Of a stretch of 64,000 nt of DNA, positions 27,459 through 46,672 are shown one piece after another. The notes under the pieces are model-generated. The model was not told the origin of the DNA. It saw nothing but the letters and a program-made list of their open reading frames with translations, and did no database searches. Source of the DNA: Glandiceps talaboti (lineage: Eukaryota; Hemichordata; Enteropneusta; Spengelidae); the NCBI RefSeq assembly GCF_964340395.1, contig NC_135549.1:14875342-14939341 (forward strand), in the 5' to 3' direction. A program made the translations under genes and the position numbers. Numbering within the stretch: the stretch's first letter is position 1; each line of letters starts with the position of its first letter.

Positions 27459-27899
27459 AGGGGTGTGTAATATTTCATAGATTGTTGTTTGCTTGTTGGT
27501 CTACAGAGTATAACAACCCTTTGACTATATATTCCTACATGTAAGCATGGTAAGGTAAAGAGAGAAGCGCGGACATCTTCTTTCGTTAACCTTTCAAATA
27601 TGAACAAAACATGCACATTTGCTTAACAAAAACATACCTGCATAAAGAATAGGTGCCAACTAAAGTTATACACTATCTCTGGAGGCAAAAAACTGCTTTT
27701 GTAAAGAGAAAAATGACCTTTTAGTTTTACAATACATGAATAAGCGAGCGCTGTATAAAATCCTCTGCATGTCAGAGGCAAGTCAAGTGACGTAACCGTC
27801 AATTTTATTTCCTTACAGATAGGAATATATAGTCAAAAGGTTGTTACATTTGGTCTGTAGACCAGGAAAACAACAATCTAGGAAATATTACACGCCCCA
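27459..27899. repeat. foldback/MITE-like element, 440 bp, copy A of GGGGYGTGTAATATTTC family
   Basis: The left end ggggtgtgtaatatttcata leads into gattgttgttt. The right end is its reverse complement (aaacaacaatctaggaaata, then ttacacgcccc). Inner blocks also pair: caaccctttgactatatattcc with ggaatatatagtcaaaaggttg. The same termini make a shorter element at 58159-58315. The right end is about 92 bp from the NRF-1-like site of DLD, so the insertion bounds that promoter. Confidence 0.85.
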
Positions 27900-27990
27900 A
27901 TGCGCACAACACACATTAATCATGACAACAATCTCGGAACTATCCTTGATTATACCGCCCTCTAGCGAGCTACTCTAGCGTACAGCTCAC

Positions 27991-28020
27991 ACGCATGCGT
28001 TTAATCGTAGCCGCCATATT
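27991..28020 (+). promoter_or_regulatory. DLD proximal promoter with NRF-1-like and YY1-like sites
   Basis: ACGCATGCGT (27991-28000) matches the core of the palindromic NRF-1 site. GCCGCCATATT (28010-28020) matches the YY1 consensus. Both lie within 36 bases of the DLD start codon and are typical of nuclear promoters for mitochondrial enzymes. They may overlap the transcription start. The assignment rests on consensus match alone. Confidence 0.55.
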
Positions 28021-28026
28021 GGAAAG

Positions 28027-37127
<9,101 letters not shown>

Positions 37128-38190
37128 ATTTACTAACATACTTTTTATGGTCCAGGAACATTTTCCAAATGCTTGCCACTTTGTACAGTAACCACCATGC
37201 AATGAATGAAAGTAAGACTGGTCACACCCATCACAGTGTAAATTTGTCACATTCATTTGAATCAGTGCATTGCATTGTAACAAGGAACCGGGTAGGATGA
37301 AATCAGACGGTAGTAACATTTGCTGCATCGATGTGTTAGTGTTGATGGGAAAGGTCATAAGGTCGTGAAGCTTACACTTGTTGGAGTTCATTAACACAAG
37401 GTAACTTTAATTGTTCCATTTGTGGTAAAAAAAATTGAAAGACGTGATTTATAGTTATAAATCTGGCGTGTTAAGCCTTACGAGTGACTAATATAGATAT
37501 AATGATATCGTTTGGAAAATGATCCTTGTGTTCCATCCAACATGAGATTCCATTGAGACTGAAAAACACCACCTGTGCAGATTACTGTTGTTTCAAAACT
37601 GCTTTTTTTGTAATATATTGTATTTGATTGACGTTTTGCCCTCCTGTAGACATAGCAAATTTATACAGTACTGTGCTGTATTCTCAAACTACACCACAAC
37701 TCAACGGAATACAAAATGCTTTCCTAATGTTTAAAAACAAACTAAGTTTGACTGATTGTGGATATAACAATATACAGTGTGTAGAAAAAAACTAATACAG
37801 ATTGCAGTAAGAAAAAAAATGTCACAGAATGATCAAATCTCCTGTAAGTTGTGAATTTGAAAACCCAGAAATTCAAATCTGTACAGATGGCTAACTGTGT
37901 ATACCAATCCTTATCAATTGTAAAAAAAAGAGAAGATTTTTACAGATTTAGAAAGTTTTAATTGTGAGAATCAGAGAGTTTGGTACTAGGATGAAATTAT
38001 AATTTGCAGGCTTCCAAGAATTAACAGACAAGTTTGTACCAAATACAGATAGTTTTGGAGTTCATTGGTGGTTTAGACATACATGATAGCTATGTATGTA
38101 TATTTTATTTATCCTGATTCCAAATAAACATTTGCCAAAATCTGAATCACTGTTTTCTTTTTGTCTTGCCTCTTCACAAGGGTTGAGCAT
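37128..38190 (+). other. DLD 3' flank, possible 3' UTR
   Basis: No coding sequence recognised. An AATAAA at 38123-38128 could be a polyadenylation signal for DLD, which would imply a 3' UTR of about 1 kb. No nearer canonical signal was noticed. Confidence 0.3.
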
Positions 38191-38197
38191 GAGGTGT

Positions 38198-38252
38198 CGA
38201 CATACATACATACATACATACATACATACATACATACATACATACATACACA
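38198..38252. repeat. CATA microsatellite
   Basis: About 13 CATA units directly followed by the 26-bp sequence at 38260-38285 described below. Confidence 0.95.
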
Positions 38253-38259
38253 TATGTTG

Positions 38260-38285
38260 TATCTCGCACTCCCTGATACGTATAC
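38260..38285 (+). repeat. 26-bp sequence, inverted partner of 42041-42066
   Basis: Starts tatctcgcactccctgatac. The exact reverse complement of all 26 bases occurs at 42041-42066. The pair brackets sulfotransferase gene 1. Confidence 0.85.
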
Positions 38286-38289
38286 ATAT

Positions 38290-39492
38290 GTGTATGTTTG
38301 TGTTTGTGTTTTCTGGAACATGGCTTTCTTATTGTACCAGACACTACAAATGCAACTCTGTGATTGGTCAAGAAGACTCGTGAATATGGCATAGGGACAT
38401 GCTTGAGCATATTTTTCATAATTTTTGTTGTGAAATAAAAAAAATTACTTGTCTTTTACTACTTAAATTAATGTCAAATCTAATCTGTGAATAAATGTCT
38501 TGTGTTTTAAAGCAAAGTGAGAATTTGACTTTTGCCAATGTTGGGTAGAAAAGCTGCTCAGAGAAGAAATGTCTTTGGCAAAGTAATTCTTCATAACTCA
38601 AACTATGACAGAACAGTCCTGTTTTGGAATTTTGGTAAACCAATACAGCCCAGAATTATGAATATGATAATGAATGAAAAGTCACATGGCTGGGGTCATT
38701 GTAATGATAGTCCAGATGCTACACCGTCTAGCTCAACGAGAAACCGTGAACTAAAAGTTGTTCATGCAAATCGATAAACCCCCAACTGTAAGATTGATGT
38801 AATAACAACAATATCAAACAGCATCCTGAGCTGACAGATATACCATATTTGGACATTATGTAACAGCCCCAGTGAACACTGACTTATCATTTGGAGAGAA
38901 TCCTGTGGTTGATCAACACAGACATGATGTTAAATGACCCTGTAGGTGGCTTCATTTGAATTTGAAATTTCATCGCAGAAAGATCTTGAGATTCGATACC
39001 ACGGATAGCACTAGACTATGGTAACGATGGCTGTGCACTATAAAGTTGTGAATTTGCAGTATAAATGCGTAAAGGGTAGTAGTGAAATAAAACCGATAAA
39101 ATTAATTGCGAGGGTCAATGAATTAACTTTATTCACCCATTCATCAATACATTGTTCAATTTTCAATTAGTTATTTGATTTATACGCTCATTGTCTTTTC
39201 CTTTACATTCAATCCGCTCTTTCACAATCAGTGTATTTGTCAAGAAGACAATGAACACTTTCGTTTCATCAAGTATATGTTGGTCCAACTGGAAACGCCA
39301 AGATGTGTCAGACAAGGCGAGGGTACATATTGTAGGTCACATGGAACCACTCAGTTCCTGGTGTCGACGGTCACAGTACTCTTCACAATTGAATTCCTAC
39401 AGTCGACATTGGTCTCTCATCAACACATGATTTCGGTGATTTTTGAAAATAAAATAAAAACGTAAAATGCCACTTTGATCAGAGAGTGTGCT
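38290..39492. other. no clear gene between DLD and sulfotransferase 1
   Basis: Holds several short open frames (for example 38532-38777 and 39191-39430 on the plus strand) without recognisable motifs. An AATAAAATAAAA run near 39448 could be a polyadenylation signal for an unrecognised plus-strand exon. Confidence 0.35.
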
Positions 39493-39498
39493 TTTATT
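39493..39498 (-). terminator. polyadenylation signal of sulfotransferase gene 1
   Basis: AATAAA on the minus strand begins five bases after the TAA stop (39504-39506), implying an extremely short 3' UTR. Confidence 0.6.
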
Positions 39499-39503
39499 GA
39501 GAC

Positions 39504-41583
39504 TTATTTCCAGGTACCTTCTGCTTCTAACTGTTCTTTTTGGATTTGATATATTTCTTTAAGTTTTTCATATATTTTCACATCGTAATATAAAGCCTTC
39601 AGCACATCTTTGTCCCCCTTCAGTTCTTCCTTGCGTAAATTCATCAATTCGGCCCTTGTTCTACCATGTAACCAGGTTGAATATTCCGTTTCCATGGCAG
39701 CACGGCCTGAACATTCCGAGTGAAACGGAAGTCCATAGGTGTGTTCTAACAATTTCAGAAAGCCGTCAAACTGTTCTGTGATTCCAACAACTGTGAACCA
39801 CGTGTCCAGATTAGAAAGCATATACTCTAAGATTGTTTCTTTTTCCTTGTCTTCCATGCTGTCCAATATAACTTTATGACGATACCAACACGGTGGTTTG
39901 TTGACATCCCTTCCCTTGTAAGCCACTCGGTCCATCCGTGGTCGTACAAGTTCCCGGTATGCCTCAGGTGAGCAAAGTTCTTTAGTGTTGAACTGCAACT
40001 GTCTGAAGAAGTAACTGCCTTGATGGAGAGCCCATTCTTTTACAGACATGTACCTGGCATCAGTCGCACAACACAACGGGTCGTCTAGCTGATATTTACA
40101 GAATTGATAGGATGACACGATTCGCTCGTATGGATCCCTCATCAATGTAAAATACGAACACGCCCTATCCTCCAAAACGTCACACAGTCCGAAAGTATTC
40201 TCACTCACGAGGAATCTGGGCATTTTGGGCGCGTTTACCTTTGCCATAAGTTCTAATCTACCAATCATGTCCGAAATTGTCCGTTTAGGCCTAATGTCAT
40301 CATATATACCGACATAATTTGGAAGTGACATATTTGTAGTAATTCTATCTAGACACTCTTTCACGCTGGTGCCTCCAGATTTCTGATTGTGGACAAACAC
40401 AATCGTGAAATTACTGTCTGCTTTCGCCGACGTAGATGCAGCATCAACCCACTCTCGCTTGGTGTAGTAATTTGGCACAAAGTTTTTCCTCTTCAGCCAG
40501 GGATATTTTTTCAATACTGATGTCATTTGTCCACTCTCGACTACCTGCAGTTCTTCCCATATTTTTTTTCTTCCGTGTTGTGAAGTTTGTAACTCATTTC
40601 TGACGTCATAGGTCATATGGGTTGGTTTCCTGAAAACATGAATGGGAGATTGACAAGTAAAATACACGTAGTCTAGTCATACATCAAACTACCACAAAAA
40701 GGCAGACGACATTCACAGATGGACTCCGTAATCTGTTCCGCAATTAGTCAACATCGATGAACCAAAATTGTATAATCCTAGACAAAATCGACCACTTTGA
40801 GCGGCATTTTGAAAGACCGAATGACTGTAATTTCCGTTATTTCGACATATGATCGTTACCTGTCATATACCACAAAATGTGATGTAGCTAAGATACTCGT
40901 ACCTAAACTACTAGGGACAAAACACTGCTGTTATAATTGTGGGTTGAAATCGTCACTTATTTGCAATGTCATGTAACACTTGAAACCATCATATGGATAA
41001 AGGAACACTTCGACTTTAAGTTCCCTGACATTTAGTTAAACTGTGGTACTGGAATATCGTGTTGACCATCCGTCAAACAAATCGTAAAGGGAAATTTAAT
41101 GGTGCGAAATAAATACGTCTGGATTTTTGTATTGGGGCGAATTATACACGAATAGCATATCAACGCAATCCTCCCCTTGTCAAGCTAAACGTCAAAGTGA
41201 ATTTCTGTTATAGCATAATTTATTTTGTTTCCACATCATGAAATTATTTTAAAAGGTTTTGTATAGGTCCTACTGAAGTTTGAATTGATAATATGTTAAC
41301 TTTTTGTGATATTTTTCTGGGCATTAGTTTGGTTCGTCAGCTGCTGACGTTTGATGGTCGATAGTTTTACCCACTGTTTGTAACGATCTCAGCTGTCTTT
41401 AACCACATCTTTGTTTATCCATAGACCCTACACGAAATGTAGCGTGTATGGTTTATCAAGTGTATCGGTGTCTTACCTCCAAGTGTATTCAAATAATGAC
41501 GTGAATCCGAGAGAGAACCAGGTAATGGCTAACACCAAGAGAACCATACATTTGGTAGTTTTTCTCCATCTTCCAAACGCCAT
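39504..41583 (-). CDS. Golgi sulfotransferase, HS6ST-like, paralog 1
   Basis: Two exons, 41477-41583 and 39504-40629, give a 410-aa type II membrane protein; the 847-base intron is phase 2. It should transfer sulfate from PAPS to a sugar chain in the Golgi lumen. The 5'-phosphosulfate loop is FVHNQKSGGT (about 114-123). The 3'-phosphate motif is RDPYERIVSS (about 200-209). Later come GSYFFRQLQFN, CWYRHKVILDS, WFTVVGITEQF and a C-terminal ALYYDVKIYEKL helix. These are colinear with heparan sulfate 6-O-sulfotransferase landmarks (FLHIQKTGGTT, LLRDPVSRYLSEW, FFGLTEF, LY-YA--LF). That resemblance is from family knowledge; the acceptor sugar is not known. Sequons NFT and NMS suit a lumenal domain. 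First of four paralogs at 39.5-57 kb. Confidence 0.88.
41477..41583 (-). CDS. paralog 1 exon 1: cytoplasmic tail and signal anchor
   Basis: ATG at 41581-41583; 35 codons plus two bases, then GTAAGA. The short basic tail MAFGRWRKTTK is followed by a hydrophobic helix (MVLLVLAITWFSLGF). Joining AG to the G at 40629 restores an Arg codon in frame with the catalytic exon, where ttttcag is the acceptor. This replaces the spurious upstream ATG in the intron. Confidence 0.88.
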
Positions 41584-41639
41584 GTTGATCTATCATTTCG
41601 TTCTTCACATCCCAATCCAGATGATAGGGCCGAGCTGAC

Positions 41640-42600
41640 GCGCAACAGAGAGGATTATGCAAATTAGCTCGTCAACAAAAACCTTTATAACATCGAATAC
41701 TGCATTCACAGATTTTCGTTCCCGCTAGCTTTTTGTGCGGCCTAAATTTAAAACTGAACTGATTACTAAATGTTGTGTGTACAACGAAACTGACATAATG
41801 CAAAGCTGGTCACGTTCGACATACGTCATAATGCAATGCATGTAGAAATTGTCACATATTATTATTAGAAATGAGAGGCATCGAAAACACAACAATATTT
41901 TAAATTTTGAGTATCCGTATCCATGCACTTTGTACCTTTCACCTCAAGTACAGACCCGTCTCCATGGTAATACCAGTGGATTTTTACTAGTATGATTTCT
42001 ACATTGTGGAAATTATAAATAAGTCGTGGTATCAGCTGGTGTATACGTATCAGGGAGTGCGAGATAGATTTTATTGGTAAAATGCAAAATTATTATTTTT
42101 GTTTATTGTTGGTATTAAATGATGTCTACTAAAATTCTGTTTGCCACTGAAGTATACTTGTAATTCGTTTCTTTTCCTATCTAAAGAGCTACGTACCTAA
42201 AAACATATTTCACCTTGGCACCACGTGACCAATATGCTCATTTGTCAATCAAAGCGTAATCCGAATGACGTCACGGTAAAACAAACAAACAAACAAACAA
42301 ACAACCGATTGTAACGACTGCATGGATGGAAATCAAACATTTGGTCCCTTTACGCCATATATTTAGTCCGTTGACGTCACTATATATATGTTTGGGAAAT
42401 AGTTGATCATTTTTCCTTACTTCATGAAAGATACTCATAAAATACTATGCATATTCGCTGAAGTAAAATTGCAGCAATGTAAGCTCGATATTTACTTTTT
42501 TACTGATATCTCGACCTTTCATCTACGACAAACTTGCACACAAAAATAGTGTTTCAAATCACTTTATTTATCATAATATGTTTTTTTTGATAAGTTTAAA
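41640..42600. promoter_or_regulatory. upstream region of paralog 1 with two CRE palindromes
   Basis: Between the start of paralog 1 and the stop of paralog 2. Two TGACGTCA palindromes (42266-42273 and 42372-42379) and a CAAA tract (42284-42304) lie here. They are 0.7-0.8 kb upstream of the paralog 1 start codon; a role is inferred only. Confidence 0.3.
42041..42066 (-). repeat. 26-bp sequence, inverted partner of 38260-38285
   Basis: Exact reverse complement of the sequence beside the CATA tract at 38.2 kb. Here there is no adjacent microsatellite. Confidence 0.85.
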
Positions 42601-42602
42601 CA

Positions 42603-42608
42603 TTTATT
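42603..42608 (-). terminator. polyadenylation signal overlapping the stop codon of paralog 2
   Basis: CAATAAATG: the TAA stop (42604-42606) is inside the AATAAA hexamer. A second AATAAA lies at 42563-42568. Confidence 0.6.
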
Positions 42609-44716
42609 GTGTCTTTCGTAAATTCCGCATCACATCTTCAAAATAGACTCTTTTTTGGACGTTAAAAATTTCTAATGCTTTCTGATATATCATAATATCA
42701 TAGTAGAGAGCATCAAATACTTCCGGATCATCCTCAATTTCCGTCTTCAATTTTTTAATATTTTGTAATCTTGATATCTTAGTAAGTTTCATCTTGTTGT
42801 ATTGTGTCTGTTGTTCCACCAATCCTGAACAGAGTCTATAGAAAGGTAGTTTAAAAACTGTCTGCAGTAGTTGTAGAGTCGTATCGTATTCATCTGTGAT
42901 ACCAATAACCGTAAACCACTTGTCTAAATTATCCAACATAAACTGAAGAAGTACGCGTTTTTCACTCTTAGTTAAAAGGTTGTCCAGTAAGAGTTTATGT
43001 CTAAACCAGCATGGCGGATGGTTACGTTTTCTACCTATATAGTAGTTATCTTCTTTCATAAGTTTGACAACTTTCTTCCTACGCGTCAAGTCTGAGCATA
43101 TGTCCGATGGATTGAATTGTAATTGTCGGAAGAAGTAACTTCCCTGGTGTACAGCCCACTCTTTGAGAGTCAACTTTCTAGCATTGCTAGCAGCGCAGTG
43201 TGGATCTGGTCGCGATCTCTTACAGTATTCATATGACGACACAACCCTTTCGTAGGGATCCCTAAGTACAGTAAAATAAGCGCAATACGGGTCATCCAAC
43301 TCATCACAAATGCCAAAAGCGTAAGGTGTGACGTACAGTCTGGATTTTTTTTCTAGTACCCTAGCGGTCTCGATAGCTTTTGCGACATTGGTATCCCACA
43401 ATCCATAATAAGGAGCTAAAGACTTAGCCTGTATTATCCGTTGTAAGCAAATTTTCATAGTTGTACCACCGGACTTATGATTATGCAAAAACACAATACT
43501 ATGATTTCTGTAACTTCTAGATGGCGAAGTATTACCATATCGACGAGAGGTAAAGTGATTTGGGGTGAATCGTCTACGTCGTATCCATGGGAACTTGTTT
43601 AATATTTCCTCTAACATCCTATCTGTCGAAGCATCGATCAGGCTATCAGAAACTGTCCCGTTGAAGACGTTATCCTGAACTTTCTTTATTAGGGGACTTT
43701 CACCAATAGCGGTTGTTTCATTTAAAAAGTTCACCGATTCAATGTCTCCCTGGACTCTTCTCTCAGCATTAGTCAAATCCATGTTGTTCCTGAAAGTAAC
43801 CAGAGAAACCCAAACAAGACTGTTAGGAGAATCTATCAATTTGACTTTGAAGTAATTCTAATGATTAATACCTATGTCAACATTTATCAAAGCCTGCACT
43901 GTATTAACCTCGTATTCCTGGGGTAGGTTTTATATTATGTTGCACACAATTTGAACCCCTTTCTATTTGTCACAGTCGCTTTTTGAATGTGATCATACTA
44001 TACTCAACGGTCTTACAGTCTACACGCTACTAGTATAATGAATATCGTTTCTGTTATAACTTTTACGTGATATACCTGTCAAATTCGACCCTCGAAGGAT
44101 TACGATAAAACACAAACTGGGAAATACACGAGTACGGATGCAGTATTAGTCGTACGTATTTTAGTGGAGTAAAATCTCTGATTGCACTATTCAAGGAACT
44201 TCAAGCATTATCACACGTACTGCTGACAAGACACTGATAGTAGTCTAAATCTAACAAGAACCTTAAAAACTTATGCTAGTCAGTTATTCCATGTTTTGCT
44301 CCTTCAATGGGTTCCGTACATCGATACAGGTATTAATTTCTCCACGTCATGTTGGTTTACCATTACAACAGATGTATGTATTCACACGGATAAAAGAGGA
44401 TAAACCCCTGTATAGCTCCTTTAATGGGTTCGGTACTTTCAATTCATTGTTTCAACAGATATACGGCTAGTGGGTGTACCATCATCACAGATGACCGCAG
44501 ATGTACTCACGAGGCAAATAATTTTCTAGACCCATGTATATTGCTTTGTTGATTACTCTTTATTGCCAACAAGAACAAAGACAAATGCTAACCTATTCCT
44601 TACCTGAACGAGTGAGCAACCAGCAAATATGTACTAACCATGGAACAGCAGACGACAACAAATATTGCGGATTCAGATGACGACACATGTCGTTGAAGCC
44701 AACCTCTGTTCACCAT
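42604..44716 (-). CDS. Golgi sulfotransferase, HS6ST-like, paralog 2
   Basis: Two exons, 44604-44716 and 42604-43789, give 432 aa, the longest of the four; the 814-base intron is phase 2. Landmarks: FLHNHKSGGT (about 138-147, with His where the others have Gln), LRDPYERVVSS (about 213-223), GSYFFRQLQFN, CWFRHKLLLDN, WFTVIGITDEY and ALYYDIMIYQKALEIF. The stem between anchor and catalytic domain (about 39-110) is longer than in the paralogs and has sequons NET and NGT. Same role as paralog 1: Golgi, PAPS-dependent, acceptor unknown. It is head to head with paralog 3, with 1.8 kb between the two start codons. Confidence 0.88.
44604..44716 (-). CDS. paralog 2 exon 1: cytoplasmic tail and signal anchor
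   Basis: ATG at 44714-44716; 37 codons plus two bases, donor AG|GTAAGG. Tail MVNRGWLQRHVSSSES, then a hydrophobic span AIFVVVCCSMVSTYLLVA. Splicing to the acceptor ttactttcag (exon from 43789) keeps frame. A second in-frame ATG exists at codon 26, but starting there would remove half the anchor. Confidence 0.83.
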
Positions 44717-45016
44717 GACGAGCTGTTCAGGTCGACTTCGAAATTTTGAACAACAAAGGCTGTGTCTAGAGTGACGGTACGGGCTTCTGTTTTACTAGAG
44801 CCGAGGATGAAATAATTACTGTCTTCTTGATCCTGTAGATCTAGCCGTGATTACAACACCCATGGAGAATGCACGGATAGTTGCATCAGAGGTTGGCACA
44901 TACCTGTACATCACAAATACTCTTTACACTCCACTTTGACAAAGAAGAGTTTCTAGCCAGTTACTCGTTCAAAACAATCGAATTTTAGGGCTTTCTTGTT
45001 TAATCCATGGCAAATC

Positions 45017-45595
45017 ACGTGACACAGAACAGACCGAAACATGTGACACTAAATCATGTGATCCCGAAGAACTAATATTTTATTTTATTTATGATACCCC
45101 AGCTGTTACTGGCGGGAGAACTGAAACGATTAGAATTAATACCACACATTTAAAATCCAGTGGTACCTAATGTTCAAGAGAAATGAACAAACAAAAACAA
45201 ATAAACAAAAACCTATGAACGTTAATAAATATGACTGATGTGAACGATATTAATGCGAATAAATATCAATATCAATAAATATCAATATTAACCTATGTAA
45301 CGAAAATCACAATAAATTTTCTCCAATTTAAATAGTCACATTGTATCAACCCTATATTGATATATTTCGATTAATATGCAAATTTGGCGAATACACTGGT
45401 TCTGCCTCTAATTCATGCCGACCCAGAAACCGAAGCGAGAGGAGTCTGGGTAACCGAGACTATCACTGGTTGATAACTGGTTTCACTGGTTGAAACAAAC
45501 CACGTGACACAGTGCAGACCAAAGCCATATGACACTAAAACAAATCATGTGATCATGACTATTATTTCGATTTATTTGTATCCCAGCTGTCACAC
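45017..45595. repeat. pair of direct repeats, about 95 bp each, 484 bp apart
   Basis: Copies at about 45017-45110 and 45501-45595 share cacgtgacacag, gacactaaa, atcatgtgat, a T-rich segment and ccccagctgt-like ends with scattered differences. Confidence 0.7.
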
Positions 45596-45779
45596 TGATG
45601 TAAGCTTATATACAGAAAAGATTAACATTCATGAAATATCATAATTGAAATAATGTTATTCGTATGACTATCCGTGTGACAATTTCTTGTACATTGTAAA
45701 ACTGCTGTTGTAACTTGTGTACCATAACATTGAAAAATATATAGAAGACGATTTAGTAAAAGTAATAGGCGAAATTTGG

Positions 45780-45929
45780 CCCATATCAGAGATGAGGTTC
45801 ATGTTGACACCGTTTGTTCCGTTTATGAGACCCATATCAGAGATGAGGTTCATATTAACACTGTTCCGTTTATGAGACCCATGACAGAGATGAGGTTCAT
45901 GTTGACACTTTGTTCTGTTTATGATATTG
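45780..45929. repeat. tandem repeat, 3 copies of about 50 bp
   Basis: Unit cccatatcagagatgaggtt followed by catgttgacac and a ttccgtttatgaga-like end; starts at 45780, 45831 and about 45878. Confidence 0.85.
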
Positions 45930-45980
45930 TAAGTATCATATTAATCTGTGGAAGTATCTGGCTCGTTAATAACCACACAA

Positions 45981-46029
45981 GTGTATGTATGTATGTATGT
46001 ATGTATGTATGTATGTATGTATGTATGTA

Positions 46030-46096
<67 letters not shown>
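45981..46096. repeat. TATG then TG microsatellite
   Basis: TATG units to about 46035, then pure TG to 46096. It lies 446 bases upstream of the paralog 3 start codon. Confidence 0.95.
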
Positions 46097-46097
<1 letters not shown>

Positions 46098-46541
46098 AAT
46101 CCACTCACGTGTGTTTGGCTGACATTTGTTAAAATGTACTAATGCGACGGTAATCATAGCGAAATGGGCTAGTCGTTGTGATAAATATAAGCATTTAAAC
46201 TCGTATAAATTGTCTTTCGTAAAAACAGACACACTTCTGCTTACTGTAAAGTAGGAATGAAGAGTACACGGTTTAAATATACCATGGTTGTCTGTGACGC
46301 AATGTTGTTATGACATCACGGTATAGGATGGACGTTTGGAAATAACGGATTAACTGTCGACAGATGTCCTAACTGTGATTCAAATCGAGTCACAATACAT
46401 TTGCATAGGGATACTTTTGGTCTTCAACGATAATATTTGCAAGGAAACGGTGGGCTATTTTTCCTTCAAGTTGCCATCAGTTATATTGTGTGTCGGTAAA
46501 AAGGGACTTTGTTGTGTTCCTTGACATAACCCACAGTTAAA

Positions 46542-46672
46542 ATGCTGAATCTATCCGCTTTCCAGATCTGTGATCTATCGCGTGGACGGAAATCATTAAC
46601 GATGGTTGTGTGTCCCATCATGGTACTGTATTGTTGTCTTTACATGCGTTACATTTCAAGCACGGTTCGACG
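46542..46672 (+). CDS. paralog 3 exon 1: cytoplasmic tail and signal anchor
   Basis: ATG at 46542; 43 codons plus two bases, donor CG|GTAGGT. A tail of about 19 residues with Arg and Lys is followed by a hydrophobic span MVVCPIMVLYCCLYM. Joining CG to the G at 48871 (acceptor tctttacag) makes Arg44 and continues QHMDEDR in frame. Confidence 0.83.

Larger units (their letters stand above)
44717..46541. promoter_or_regulatory. bidirectional upstream region of paralogs 2 and 3
   Basis: The 1.8 kb between two divergent start codons. It contains a duplicated segment of about 95 bp with a CACGTGAC E-box in each copy (45017-45110 and 45501-45595), three tandem copies of a 50-bp unit (45780-45929) and a TATG/TG microsatellite. 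Confidence 0.45.

Noticed and set aside
38532-38777. 81-codon plus-strand frame after DLD
   Set aside because: No recognisable motif, no convincing splice or start context; left as unannotated.
39175-39465. Overlapping plus-strand frames near AATAAA-like runs
   Set aside because: Could be a terminal exon, but no family resemblance was seen and two frames are equally open.
40630-40667. ATG-containing upstream extension of the paralog 1 catalytic frame as the true N-terminus
   Set aside because: A clear acceptor (tttcag) interrupts it and exon 1 at 41477-41583 gives a proper signal anchor in phase. The same logic rejects the ATGs at 43839, 48878 and 53773 as starts of paralogs 2, 3 and 4.
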